Positions 17,156 through 25,839 are shown, numbered from the stretch's first letter. The stretch is DNA of 64,000 nt from an uncultured Collinsella sp. (GCA_937925715.1 CALAMG010000025.1:3653-67652), one strand, 5' to 3'. Program-made: numbers and translations. The notes: a model not told the origin generated them from the sequence alone.

Positions 17156-17983
17156 TTACAAAGAAACGACTTCATAACGTAAAGGCTCGGCGCCCACTTC
17201 AAAAGAATCAACGAGATACATATTCCCTTCATCACTGAAATATTGAACTTTTTTGCCATCCCAGGGCTTTGCGTCCCACGTCTTCTCACCAATACCAACG
17301 ACTAAAATAGGGCAAGTGCCAAGATCTCCTCTCAAAACCCTCTCTCTGGCTTTTTCAAAGTTGGCAGTTGTAGTTGTTCCGTAATCTACGGGCTGCTGCT
17401 TTTTCTTAAACTGGGGATGAGAATCGACAAATTCGCTCCAAGCGTTTCGAGTAATACGTTTTGTGTCTTCTTGGATTCTGGTAATGAGAAACGCAGCGTC
17501 AATCAGCCCTTCCTCATGCCACGCTCGATATGCAGCGAAATCTCTATCAAGATTGCCATCTTTCGGATTCCATTCCACATCCACGGCGATACGCTCTTTA
17601 ACGTTGTCCACTGAATAACCTTTTTGATATGTTTGCGATATCAAATGCTCTTCAGCTCTCGATCCCAATGGATCATTTTCTACTGTTGGAGCATTTTGGC
17701 CAGGAAAAAGAAAAGCTCGCTTGTACAAGTCGACGCGGGCCTCAATCCAGCCTCGTTGCTCGAATGCGCCGTCTATTAGACGAGGAATGGGACCTCGGCT
17801 GCCGCCTTTTGTAAGCAAAAGACGCGAGGTTAGGACAAAGCTGTCCAGCACATCAAGAATATCTTCGAATGCGCTCGGATTCACGACAGAGGCAATCTGT
17901 GCCGCTGAGCCAGTCTCTAAAAATTCGTATTTACACAAAATGCTTTCAGGAAGGGTTTGTAGATATGTTTTCGTTTCAATCAT
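17156..17983 (-). CDS. BglII/BstYI-family type II restriction endonuclease
   Basis: 275 residues. The central segment V-D-N-V-K-E-R-I-A-V-D-V-E-W-N-P-K-D-G-N-L-D-R-D (about 123-146), then A-A-F-L-I-T-R, corresponds to the active-site region of the BglII/BstYI family, with D-V-E-W-N supplying the acidic metal ligands. Members cut AGATCT (BglII) or RGATCY (BstYI). It is divergent from an adenine methyltransferase, and the shared 105-base promoter region contains two AGATCT hexamers in an inverted repeat, which independently suggests this specificity. More AT-rich than the chromosome to its left. The enzyme appears full length. Confidence 0.75.
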   Translation of the reverse strand: MIETKTYLQTLPESILCKYEFLETGSAAQIASVVNPSAFEDILDVLDSFVLTSRLLLTKGGSRGPIPRLIDGAFEQRGWIEARVDLYKRAFLFPGQNAPTVENDPLGSRAEEHLISQTYQKGYSVDNVKERIAVDVEWNPKDGNLDRDFAAYRAWHEEGLIDAAFLITRIQEDTKRITRNAWSEFVDSHPQFKKKQQPVDYGTTTTANFEKARERVLRGDLGTCPILVVGIGEKTWDAKPWDGKKVQYFSDEGNMYLVDSFEVGAEPLRYEVVSL

Positions 17984-18023
17984 GCTTATATGATAACCCT
18001 GCTTTTCTCAAGCCGCTTACAAT

Positions 18024-18049
18024 ATATAGATCTAAAAATAGATCTATAT
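18024..18049. promoter_or_regulatory. Inverted repeat holding two AGATCT sites between endonuclease and methyltransferase
   Basis: ATATAGATCTA (18024-18034) and TAGATCTATAT (18039-18049) are perfect reverse complements around an AAAA spacer. Each arm contains AGATCT (18028-18033 and 18040-18045), the BglII recognition sequence. A TATACT -10 for the methyltransferase follows at 18053-18058, so the repeat covers the -35 area and could be an operator or a methylation-sensitive switch. Confidence 0.75.
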
Positions 18050-18088
18050 TGCTATACTCAGAATGCAATTTAGTATCTAGGAGTGCAA

Positions 18089-18904
18089 ATGGATATTGAA
18101 CCACTGCCTCAAGTGCCCGGAGGTTTTTCTACTATTCTCGCCGATCCTCCTTGGCGATTTAGCAATAGAACAGGGAAGGTTGCTCCGGAGCATAAACGTC
18201 TGGGGCGATATGCAACAATGTCTCTAGATGAAATAAAATCGCTGCCAGTTTCTGAGGCTACGGCAGAGAACGCTCATCTTTATCTATGGGTTCCCAATGC
18301 TCTTCTACCTGAGGGTTTAGAGGTCATGAAGTCTTGGGGATTTAAGTATGTTTCTAATATTGTTTGGGCAAAACGCCGGAAAGATGGCGGTCCTGACGGA
18401 AGAGGCGTAGGGTTTTATTTTCGAAACGTCACTGAGTTGCTTTTGTTTGGGGTAAAAGGACGAATGCGGACGCTTGCTCCAGGAAGAAGCCAGGTGAATA
18501 TGATAGAGACGCGTAAACGTGAGCACAGCCGTAAGCCTGACGAGCAATACAAGCTCATTGAAGATTGCTCTCCAGGACCCTATTTGGAACTATTCGCAAG
18601 ATATCCCCAACCCCATTGGGAAGTTTGGGGAAACGAAGCTGCCCCTGATGTCGTCCCTCAAGGTAAGGTTTATAAAGGATATGAAGGCGGCTTGATAATG
18701 CCAAAAATCATGCCCAATGAACGCTTACCCGAAGATGTCTCTCTGAAAATTGGCGAAGCCTTGAAAGAAGAATACGACTCCGGCGCTTCAATCAAAGAGC
18801 TTGCTGCTAAGTACGATTACTCGATCCAGCGCATTCGAAGTCTATTAAGTAAGGCAGGTACCTCTTTTCGAAAACGCGGGCCTCAATCTGTAATATCAGA
18901 GTGA
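18089..18904 (+). CDS. MT-A70 family DNA N6-adenine methyltransferase
   Basis: 271 residues from the ATG at 18089; AGGAG at 18079-18083 gives normal spacing and excludes the GTG at 18083. Motif D-P-P-W in I-L-A-D-P-P-W-R-F near residue 18 and the L-Y-L-W-V-P-N-A and W-G-F-x-Y-V-x-N-I-V-W-A-K segments are characteristic of MT-A70/IME4-like N6-adenine enzymes. The C-terminal 60 residues hold I-K-E-L-A-A-K-Y-D-Y-S-I-Q-R-I-R-S-L-L, a resolvase-like helix-turn-helix that may aid sequence recognition. As the divergent mate of the BglII-type endonuclease it should protect host AGATCT/GATC-type sites. Note that M.BglII itself is not of this class, so the modified base would differ. Confidence 0.88.
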   Translation: MDIEPLPQVPGGFSTILADPPWRFSNRTGKVAPEHKRLGRYATMSLDEIKSLPVSEATAENAHLYLWVPNALLPEGLEVMKSWGFKYVSNIVWAKRRKDGGPDGRGVGFYFRNVTELLLFGVKGRMRTLAPGRSQVNMIETRKREHSRKPDEQYKLIEDCSPGPYLELFARYPQPHWEVWGNEAAPDVVPQGKVYKGYEGGLIMPKIMPNERLPEDVSLKIGEALKEEYDSGASIKELAAKYDYSIQRIRSLLSKAGTSFRKRGPQSVISE

Positions 18905-19749
18905 ATATAAGATAAGTGCAAATTGAGCAAATTCATCTGCTCGTCTATGTGTACGTGAGTATAGTTCGAGCTTTATGTCTGAAGTATAAGCTTAAGCTCG
19001 CATTGTTGTGATGATAAGTCTATTGAATAGAGCAACGTTCAAACGTTCAGCGCAGGCCAATCATGAGAAATGCCCTCTCGGCAACCAGCGAGCGCGCATT
19101 TTTGAAACTATGATTCAAGTGGCTTGGAGGTAACTAGAGCGCTCGCTAGCATATCAAATCACGCAAAAATGCACTTGATCAAAACCTCACGACAATGTGC
19201 GCAATTATTCCCACTCCCCGGAATCAAAAGGGATTTGGTGTCATATACGTGCCAACTTGTCCGTTGAGTCTCTTATAAAACGGTGAATAGCCGCAGGTAC
19301 GGCGAGCAAACAGCATCATTTTGTACTCACACAATTCTTCCATCTATTAATGTGTTTCGGGGAATAAATTCGGTATCCTTCAGAAACCCAGCATGGGTTG
19401 GGCTTTTTTTACCCGCGAAAAATCGAGTGGGTACACGCAACCGAGTATACTTTTGAAATCGAGCCAAAAATCGACCCCAGGAATAATGTAGAAATAAATT
19501 TTCGACAAGAAATCTAGTGGTCTACCTGTGAGAGCAAAAATGGCTGAGTACAAAGTGAGTACGCTTTCAGATCGTGAATTTGCCCCAATTTCGGCAAAAT
19601 CTGAGCAGAATCGACGCTAATTCCGAATTTATTCTTCTGTAAGCCGTTCGGTACAATACATGAGGAGTAACCGCGTAACGCTTAATCAGGGAAAAATCCA
19701 CTGGGACAAATTGTCCCAGTGGCTCTGAACTGGGAATTGTTGAAGGTGA
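18905..19749. other. Gene-free stretch between restriction-modification and HigBA
   Basis: About 850 bases with no frame I can support on either strand. The only clear element is the terminator-like hairpin at 19385-19410. Likely decayed insertion DNA. Confidence 0.6.
19385..19410 (+). terminator. Rho-independent terminator-like hairpin
   Basis: AACCCA (19385-19390) pairs with TGGGTT (19394-19399) around a 3-base loop, followed by GGGC and seven T. No gene ends nearby on the plus strand, so it may be a leftover of a lost gene. Confidence 0.5.
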
Positions 19750-19778
19750 TTGACTGAGTGTAGAATAGAGTATACGAT
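19750..19778 (+). promoter_or_regulatory. higBA promoter, apparently leaderless
   Basis: TTGACT (19750-19755) and TACGAT (19773-19778) are 17 bases apart. The toxin ATG at 19785 begins 7 bases after the -10, exactly where transcription would start, and no ribosome site precedes it. The mRNA may therefore be leaderless. Confidence 0.5.
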
Positions 19779-19784
19779 TACAGC

Positions 19785-20081
19785 ATGATAGAGTTAGCCC
19801 AGACAGAAGAGTTTGCGAAATGGCTAAAGCGTTTGAAAGACATCGACGCTCGAGCACGTATTAATGCGCGGCTCAAACGCATTATGTTGACTGGTAATCT
19901 TGATGATATCAAGCCAGTCGGCGGCGGCGTATACGAGCTTCGCATCGACTACGGTCCAGGATATCGCGTGTACTACTCGCAGTGCGGCGAGGAAACACTT
20001 CTCCTTTTGATTGGCGGCGGCAAGTCATCGCAGCAGAAAGATATTGAGAAAGCAAAGAGGATCAACACAGAGTACGAGTGA
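19785..20081 (+). CDS. HigB/RelE-superfamily mRNA interferase toxin
   Basis: 98 residues, the standard size. T-E-E-F-A-K-W-L-K-R-L near the start, G-D/N-L-D-D-I-K-P-V-G-G-G-V-Y-E-L-R-I-D-Y-G-P-G-Y-R-V-Y-Y in the middle and L-L-L-L-I-G-G-G-K at the end match the RelE/ParE-superfamily addiction-module killer proteins (TIGR02683 type). These cleave mRNA on the ribosome. It is the first gene of a two-gene unit; toxin-first order is typical of HigBA. The start codon sits at the predicted transcription start. Confidence 0.9.
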   Translation: MIELAQTEEFAKWLKRLKDIDARARINARLKRIMLTGNLDDIKPVGGGVYELRIDYGPGYRVYYSQCGEETLLLLIGGGKSSQQKDIEKAKRINTEYE

Positions 20082-20383
20082 TGGAGACAAAGATGAAGAA
20101 AGCAACCAAATGGGATGCATCTGAATATCTAGCGATAAAAGAAGACATGGCAGCCTACCTCAATGCTGCCCTGGAACATGGTGATACTTCAGTGATTGCG
20201 GCTGCCCTTGGCGACGTTGCCCGTGCAAAGGGAATGACTCAGCTCTCAAAGGAGACTGGGATCACTCGCGATGGTCTTTACAAGGCTCTGTCGCCAACAG
20301 GCAATCCCTCTTTTGATACAGTGCAAAAAGTCATAAAGGCTTTTGGGCTAAAGCTTGATGTGGCGGTAACGCTAGTGAGATAA
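20081..20383 (+). CDS. HigA-type antitoxin
   Basis: 100 residues from the ATG at 20081, which overlaps the toxin stop as TGATG. The C-terminal half is a helix-turn-helix: M-T-Q-L-S-K-E-T-G-I-T-R-D-G-L-Y-K-A-L-S-P-T-G-N-P-S-F-D-T-V, typical of the TIGR02684 antitoxin family that pairs with this toxin. Expected to neutralise the toxin and repress the operon. Confidence 0.9.
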   Translation: METKMKKATKWDASEYLAIKEDMAAYLNAALEHGDTSVIAAALGDVARAKGMTQLSKETGITRDGLYKALSPTGNPSFDTVQKVIKAFGLKLDVAVTLVR

Positions 20384-20480
20384 AAGTGGCGCCAGTTGAG
20401 TAAACTATACAGCTTTCAATTCCTAAAGCTGCTCAAATACTTTGCTATCAGCATCCTAATCAGGAAAGAGGAGCAAGCAG

Positions 20481-22631
20481 ATGAAAACCGTTGATTTTCA
20501 TTGTCATACTAAGGCAACAAAAAAACATGAAAGCGAATTGCGTACGGTTACACCGGAACTATTTGCTGAGATGCTTGATAGAGCAGGAGTCGAAATCGCT
20601 GCAATAACGAATCATAACGCGTTCGATCTGCCTCAATTCCAAAATCTGGTATCCGTAACGCATGATTTTGCCCAAATATGGCCTGGTGTAGAACTTGATG
20701 TGCAAAGAGAGGGTGAGCATTGGCACATGCTGGTCATATGCGATCCCGATAAGGTCGAAGAATTTGATTCGACGCTATCATCAATTGTAGGCGACTTAAA
20801 GGCGGACGAAGTTCTACTAGATTTTGAAACAGTATGGAATGCGTTTTTGCCCCTTGATGCGCTATTTATTTCGCATGTTCACAAAGAGCCGGCAATATCC
20901 GAAAAGCAGATTCAAGAGATACTTTCTCTTGCTGGCAATCAACGCTGGAGACTCTTTTTTGAGCCAACAAACTTGCTATCAGTGGGAATAATGTCAAATC
21001 ACGGCTTCAATATGATAATTGGTAGCGACATTCAGGATTGGAATGAGTATCCCGAAAAATATTGCAAAGAAAAACGGTGCACGCTCAGATTAGATATTGA
21101 CGGGTTCAAACAGTTTTGTCTCCTCGCCCAGAGAAACGAGGTTGTAGTCGACACGCTTTTGAATTCAAGAGCTCTAACACCAATGCCTGTTGCTCCTCAT
21201 AAAACTGTTAGTTTCACCCTGCCTATCTACCAAGATATTAATGTTATTTTCGGACAGAAAGGCACTGGAAAGACGGAGATAATCAAATCTCTTTATGAGG
21301 AGTATAATCAGCGAGGTATTCAAAGCAGCACATATTTTGGTGGACAAAAGATCTCTGACTTTGACAATCTTCTTTCAACTGCGCCAATGAAACGTGATCC
21401 AGAATTGTTCGGTAGGTCAAATTGTGAAGCAGAAATTGAATCTATTCTTAATTGGAGCGATGAAATCCCAACGCCAATCGAGAAATATAAACTATGGATT
21501 ACAACAAAAGGAAACAGTAAAAAGAAAAGCCAATTTAAGCTTTCCGAATGTCAAGAGCTGCCAGAAATCTCTACTGCAGAATACGAGAATACGAAGCAAG
21601 ATATCCAGATAGTTAAACAGTTCAAAGCTGAATATGACGCACGTTCGATCGGTTCATATCTTATTGAAGAAGACGAAAAGGAACTATATAAGTTATTAAC
21701 CAAATTGATGGTCAATATATCGAATAGAAGAAAAGGGCTATTTATCGATATCGAATCAACCCTTATGACAAATAAAGCGCTAAATCAAATAAAAAATCTT
21801 ATTGATAAAAAATCGGATACAGTTTCAAAACCGAGCAAGTGTGGCTTATTCAGCTATATTGCAAAACGAATCACCTTGTTGACACTTGTTGAACAGGTTT
21901 TAGAAAATCTTTCAGAAAAAACGTACGATGTTCCAGAGTATCTTGGTAAGCTGGAGGACAAAGGAACCCTCCTACTTGTGAGTCGATGGAGCTATTTGAA
22001 TAAAGCCTCTTTAGCTAAAGAGTTTGCCTCTTCTGGAGCAAAGATTAGCGACCTCAAAAAATGGAAAAGATCTCTTGAGAACATTCGTGAAAAGGTATTT
22101 TCTGAGGAGCTTCCAGAAGCAATTGAAGAGTTTGCAAACATTGCGCAAGATACAGGGATTAATTCTCTGGACAAGTTTATCGGTACTAGTAAGTTTATTC
22201 AAATCGAAGGCTCGGAAGACCAATATAATCCCTCTGATGGCGAAAAGGGGATTTTACTGCTTGAGAGAAAGCTCAATGCTGATGCAGAGGTTTTTTTACT
22301 AGATGAGCCAGAAAATGGAATGAGTAATCTTTATATCGATAGTATTGTGCGCCCTATCATTGTGGATCTCGCGAGAAGCAGAAAAACTGTAATAATCGCA
22401 ACTCATAATGCAAATATTGCAGTGAGAACACTTCCATACCAGTCTGTGTATAGAGAGCATGTTGAAGGAAATGAATACCGCACGTATATAGGTAATCCGT
22501 TTATTAACAGACTGATTGATCTTGATGGGCGGGCTGATGATATTGGTTGGGCTGAATGCAGCATGCGAACCCTTGAGGGCGGCTCAGAAGCTTTCTATAG
22601 CAGGATGACTATCTATGAGGCAGGAGAATAG
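20481..22631 (+). CDS. PHP-domain phosphoesterase fused to AAA/ABC-type ATPase
   Basis: 716 residues. Residues 1-230 form a PHP domain: D-F-H-C-H-T (metal-binding His pair), I-T-N-H-N-A-F-D, P-G-V-E-L-D, H-W-H-M-L, F-I-S-H-V-H-K and G-S-D-I-Q-D-W. Residues 245-716 form an ABC/SMC-like ATPase: Walker A G-Q-K-G-T-G-K-T near 257, a long helical insert, a variant signature N-P-S-D-G-E-K-G near 585, Walker B F-L-L-D-E-P-E-N-G and H-loop I-I-A-T-H-N. PHP domains hydrolyse phosphoesters, including nucleic acids, so an ATP-gated nuclease is plausible. AGGAG lies before the start. With the next small gene it forms a two-gene unit in a defence island; a defence role is inferred from context. Confidence 0.8.
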   Translation: MKTVDFHCHTKATKKHESELRTVTPELFAEMLDRAGVEIAAITNHNAFDLPQFQNLVSVTHDFAQIWPGVELDVQREGEHWHMLVICDPDKVEEFDSTLSSIVGDLKADEVLLDFETVWNAFLPLDALFISHVHKEPAISEKQIQEILSLAGNQRWRLFFEPTNLLSVGIMSNHGFNMIIGSDIQDWNEYPEKYCKEKRCTLRLDIDGFKQFCLLAQRNEVVVDTLLNSRALTPMPVAPHKTVSFTLPIYQDINVIFGQKGTGKTEIIKSLYEEYNQRGIQSSTYFGGQKISDFDNLLSTAPMKRDPELFGRSNCEAEIESILNWSDEIPTPIEKYKLWITTKGNSKKKSQFKLSECQELPEISTAEYENTKQDIQIVKQFKAEYDARSIGSYLIEEDEKELYKLLTKLMVNISNRRKGLFIDIESTLMTNKALNQIKNLIDKKSDTVSKPSKCGLFSYIAKRITLLTLVEQVLENLSEKTYDVPEYLGKLEDKGTLLLVSRWSYLNKASLAKEFASSGAKISDLKKWKRSLENIREKVFSEELPEAIEEFANIAQDTGINSLDKFIGTSKFIQIEGSEDQYNPSDGEKGILLLERKLNADAEVFLLDEPENGMSNLYIDSIVRPIIVDLARSRKTVIIATHNANIAVRTLPYQSVYREHVEGNEYRTYIGNPFINRLIDLDGRADDIGWAECSMRTLEGGSEAFYSRMTIYEAGE

Positions 22632-22635
22632 GCCA

Positions 22636-22971
22636 ATGGAATACAAAATGACAGTAACAACAAATGAAAACAACGAAGATGTCTTTAGGCTTTTCTCCGA
22701 TGATGATTTCAGCCAAGATGTTGTGCTGACGAGCTCTGAAAGCGCAACGGATCTAAAAAAGCTATTTTCAACTCTATTAACATCATTAATCAACGATGGT
22801 AGTACCAATGTTGCATACGAGGACACCCCAACATACAAAAACGATATGTACAAAGAGGTATGCCAGGAATACGTGAAGGTATTGACGCTAGAAATTAGCA
22901 ATGCAAAAACTCGACTAGCTGAGGACGGCTTATTTGACGAGATTCCCGAAGAAGAGCAGACGGCGAAATAG
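22636..22971 (+). CDS. Small acidic partner protein of the PHP-ATPase
   Basis: 111 residues starting 4 bases after the ATPase stop, with GGAG at 22623-22626. Acidic, with a beta-rich N-terminal part (M-T-V-T-T-N-E-N-N-E-D-V-F-R-L) and a helical remainder ending in E-E-E-Q-T-A-K. No known family recognised. Tight coupling to the ATPase gene implies a joint function. Confidence 0.6.
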   Translation: MEYKMTVTTNENNEDVFRLFSDDDFSQDVVLTSSESATDLKKLFSTLLTSLINDGSTNVAYEDTPTYKNDMYKEVCQEYVKVLTLEISNAKTRLAEDGLFDEIPEEEQTAK

Positions 22972-23194
22972 CAGAATCTGCCAGCACGTCTTACAAATTA
23001 CAAGTCATATCGTCCGTTCACGAAGCATGCTAGAGCGTCTTGCCGTTTCGGAATCAGTTAATGCCCTAATTGCGAACTATGGTTTGCTGAAAAAAGTTGA
23101 AGCAGGCTTAAAGACAAACAAAGACTCCATTAGATTGTAAACGCTTTATTGGCAATATTCCTTTCTGTATTTAGGGATCAACAGGAAGGAGAAC

Positions 23195-23707
23195 ATGAGT
23201 ACCCACAAGGACAGAACAAGAAACTGTTGGGTTTCATTATGCCGATTCAAAGATGCGAACGGCACACCAAAGCGAACGACAAAACGTGGGTTCAATACAA
23301 AAGAGAAAGCGGAGGATTGGGAACGAAGGCTCAAATTCGAGGCGAATATCAGGACCTTTCTGAGATTTTCGAATCTATGCCAGAGATGTCAAGCCGACAG
23401 TCGTTGCAAGCACCTGGTAGAATAAGGCCGTCATCTTCAGAGACAAAATCGAACCGTATTTGGGAGAGACGTTCATCAAAGGCTCTCCTCTCAAGACATA
23501 CTGCTCTGGCAAGACCTCATGCGGTCTATGCGTAGCAAAGACGGTTCACGCTATTCGCCCACCTATCTCAGAACGACAAACAATCAGCTCGATACGATCC
23601 TCAATCATGTAGCCAACTTTTATCGGCTTGAGAGAAACCTCATGAAGGGACTTCGTAAGATGGGAAAGAAGGGATGCAGCAGCGCTTTGAACAGGGCGTT
23701 TGGGTAG
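23195..23707 (+). pseudogene. Wrecked tyrosine-type integrase
   Basis: The first frame (23195-23425) gives a typical integrase arm-binding start: W-V-S-L-C-R-F-K-D-A-N-G-T-P-K-R-T-T-K-R-G-F-N-T-K-E-K-A-E-D-W-E. Reading then shifts frame, and the frame at 23519-23707 gives S-P-T-Y-L-R-T-T-N-N-Q-L-D-T-I-L-N-H-V-A, the core-binding (SAM-like) domain. The catalytic domain with its Arg and Tyr is missing. The remnant ends about 20 bases before the guaA-type attachment core at 23725, the normal place for an integrase relative to its attachment site. It marks the end of a mobile element that brought the defence genes. Confidence 0.8.
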
Positions 23708-23723
23708 TGGCATGCTGTTTTCC

Positions 23724-23905
23724 GCTATTCCCACTCGATAAAACAATAGTGTTCCATTTTTACGATTCCGTCCTCGTTTTATCCATGGTTTCTTCTCGTT
23801 GTCAGCCGTATTCGGTTAGCTCCTCCAAGAGAAAACTCATCCCAAACTCGGCTCTTCTGAATTCTACCACTGCATGAGTTTTCTGCATGAGTTTTGACTG
23901 GCGAT
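23724..23905. repeat. Long direct repeat, left copy, beginning with a guaA-type attachment core
   Basis: The 15 bases CTATTCCCACTCGAT (23725-23739) complement the codons Ile-Glu-Trp-Glu-stop that end guaA, a known insertion target of integrative elements. The following 170-180 bases match 47711-47880 closely, with scattered, mostly C/T, changes. Weaker similarity continues to about 24050. Identity over the first 40 bases is nearly complete. The guaA gene itself is not here. Confidence 0.8.
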
Positions 23906-24267
23906 GGATTTGCCGCGCGACCTGCTGGGACCCGTCATTCCAAGTTAAGCTGGGCGCTCATGCCGAACAGGCATTTTCCAGAAGGAGCGCCCACTGGGCG
24001 GCTCGCTGACCCATGCTGGCAATTAGAGCGCCGTTCTGGTCGAAACTCAAAAAATGCATCCCGGCAGTTCGGATGATGCTTTCTATTATTCCCGCTTGAA
24101 CTCGCGATGCGTTCAGGGATGGTCGGGCTTCGGCCGGCAATGCGCGTCGAGCCCTCTCCGATTTCAAGGCGAAGGTCGACCTCCGGCTCGAATGGGCGGT
24201 TCCCGTCGAGACCCCATCGCCATCGAATCCTTCGGAGGCTCCATCGAAACGATTCTCGCCATCCGTT
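23906..24267. other. Gene-free stretch after the left repeat
   Basis: Holds the weaker tail of the direct repeat and the switch from AT-rich to GC-rich DNA near 24.1 kb. No supported gene. Confidence 0.5.
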
Positions 24268-25158
24268 CTACCACCTCTCGAGGAATGCGAGCGTTCTCTT
24301 GAACGCGTCCAAGCGGCTTGCGGCGCACTCTCGTGGATGCTCGCGCTCCTCGCGGAAGAGCTTGAGCGCGCCAGTTTCCAGAGACACCATGATGTGGCTC
24401 GCATGCTTGTAGGCTAGGCGCTCCACCTCCCACGGGTGGCCGTGCGCGCGCAGGCGCTCCTCGATGTGGCGGGCGGCATCGTCGCTGGGCCACATGGCGT
24501 CGCGCTCGGGGCACACCAGCATCACGGGGCCGCCGATGCGCTCCACCTTGATGGCGGAGCCCTCCGTCGCGCCCTCGAGCATGCGCTCGTAGACGAAGCG
24601 CATGTCCAACTGGCGCTCGGCGAGCAGGCGGCGGACGATGCCCGCGTACGGCATCCGCGTCCCGCCGGGCGCGCAGGGGAGCGGGTTGCCGCGCCAGGTC
24701 CAGCTCGAGCGCCCGGACACTCCCTTCGAGGCGAGCCCGCCGTTGCCCGTGATGCCGGGCATGACGTAATCGAGCGGTGAGAGGGCGACCGCGCACGAGA
24801 CGGCGGGGATGAGCGACGCGGCGAGCAGCGCGAGCTCGCCGCCCTTGGAGATGCCGTAGACGCCGACCTTCCCGAAGCCGCGCGACCGGAGTCGCCCCAC
24901 CGCGCGCTCGACGCTTTCGACAGGCACCTCCACGAGCTCGCGCGGCAGTCCGGGCGCGTTCCAGTAGCAGATCCCCAGCGCGGCGAGGCCCTCCTCGGCG
25001 AAGCGCGCCCCCAGGTTGCGCGGGATGTTCTCGTTGCCCTCGCTCCCTCCCAGCACGACGATCGCCTTGCCGGCGAAACGCTCGGCGCCGCCTGTCGGCT
25101 CGTGGAGGAAGCCGCAGAACCCATCGCGTTCGACCGAGAAGCGCTCCATGTCCGCCAC
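24268..25158 (-). CDS. Alpha/beta hydrolase of the acyl-CoA thioester hydrolase (BAAT C-terminal) type
   Basis: 296 residues. I-V-V-L-G-G-S-E-G opens the hydrolase core (oxyanion region), G-I-S-K-G-G (about 118-123) is the G-x-S-x-G nucleophile elbow, C-P-E-R-D-A-M-W-P-S near 225 supplies the acid, and K-H-A-S-H-I-M near 258 the His. This arrangement and the E-L-A-L-L-A-A-S stretch are those of BAAT/acyl-CoA thioesterase C-terminal proteins. It follows the next gene by 9 bases on the same strand, so the two form an operon. High GC, unlike the defence island to its left. Natural substrate unknown. Confidence 0.8.
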   Translation of the reverse strand: MADMERFSVERDGFCGFLHEPTGGAERFAGKAIVVLGGSEGNENIPRNLGARFAEEGLAALGICYWNAPGLPRELVEVPVESVERAVGRLRSRGFGKVGVYGISKGGELALLAASLIPAVSCAVALSPLDYVMPGITGNGGLASKGVSGRSSWTWRGNPLPCAPGGTRMPYAGIVRRLLAERQLDMRFVYERMLEGATEGSAIKVERIGGPVMLVCPERDAMWPSDDAARHIEERLRAHGHPWEVERLAYKHASHIMVSLETGALKLFREEREHPRECAASRLDAFKRTLAFLERW

Positions 25159-25167
25159 CGCCTTCGG

Positions 25168-25800
25168 CTACGCCGTTGCGAACGCCAGCATCATGGCGAA
25201 CATGATCGTGAACACGAGGTTGCTCCAACCTCCGAAGAGCACGCATCGGGCGGGCTGGGGCACGCGCAGCCATAGGAAACCGAGAAACGACGTCACGAGG
25301 GGCGTGAGGACGACCGACCACGGCGGGAGCGCCGTCTGCCCTGCGACGACGGCAATGCCGAAGAGAACGAATGCCGCGTACATCGGGACGGTCGCGAGTC
25401 GTTGGAGCGCCATGATGTTGCCGGCGACCTGCTCGACGAGGGAGTCGTCTTCCGTGCGTGCCGCGATGGCGAGGTAGGGGTACTGGGCGTGGTAGGCGCC
25501 GCCGCAGATGAGGGCGAAGGAGAGCAGTCCCGCCGTCAGCCAGGCCAGCCAGGCGAGGTCGCCTTCCGCGAGCAGCGGAAGCCCCGCGAACCCGACGACG
25601 TAGAGGAACGCGGCGACGGGCCCGAGGACGCCTCCCGCCCGCACGCGCCCCTCGGGCAGGTCGCACATGATCCTTGCATAGGGGCGAAGGGTTCCGTCCA
25701 TGTCGTAGACCCCGGGCGTGAAGTACAGCAGCATGTCGCCGGCGAACATAACGAGCGAGCCGACGAGGCCGATCGCAAGGAACGGGATTGCAGGATCCAT
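25168..25800 (-). CDS. Multi-pass membrane protein co-transcribed with the hydrolase
   Basis: 210 residues with about six or seven hydrophobic segments. Notable are G-D-M-L-L-Y-F-T-P-G near residue 21, C-G-G-A-Y-H-A-Q-Y-P near 99 and a conserved-looking R-V-P-Q-P-A-R-C-V-L-F-G-G-W-S-N near 182. It resembles the DUF6796-type membrane proteins, but I hold that loosely. First gene of the operon; a GTTA...TAAC inverted repeat lies 24 bases upstream and is shared with the iron-gene regions further right. Confidence 0.6.
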   Translation of the reverse strand: MDPAIPFLAIGLVGSLVMFAGDMLLYFTPGVYDMDGTLRPYARIMCDLPEGRVRAGGVLGPVAAFLYVVGFAGLPLLAEGDLAWLAWLTAGLLSFALICGGAYHAQYPYLAIAARTEDDSLVEQVAGNIMALQRLATVPMYAAFVLFGIAVVAGQTALPPWSVVLTPLVTSFLGFLWLRVPQPARCVLFGGWSNLVFTIMFAMMLAFATA

Positions 25801-25823
25801 GATACCCTCCTTAGTCGCTAAAA

Positions 25824-25839
25824 GTTAGCTAATACTAAC
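25824..25839. promoter_or_regulatory. GTTA...TAAC element (copy 1)
   Basis: GTTAGCTAATACTAAC has GTTAG/CTAAC inverted arms. It lies 24 bases before the start of the membrane-protein/hydrolase operon. Related 16-mers are at 35596, 40473 and 49219. Confidence 0.5.

Noticed and set aside
19204..19220. TTATTCCCACTCCCCGG, like the guaA attachment core
   Set aside because: It matches only TATTCCCACTC of the 15-base core and has none of the shared flank, so it is not counted as a third copy.
24164..25666. 500-codon minus-strand frame overlapping the hydrolase
   Set aside because: Arg-rich shadow frame; the hydrolase and membrane-protein frames have recognisable motifs and membrane segments.
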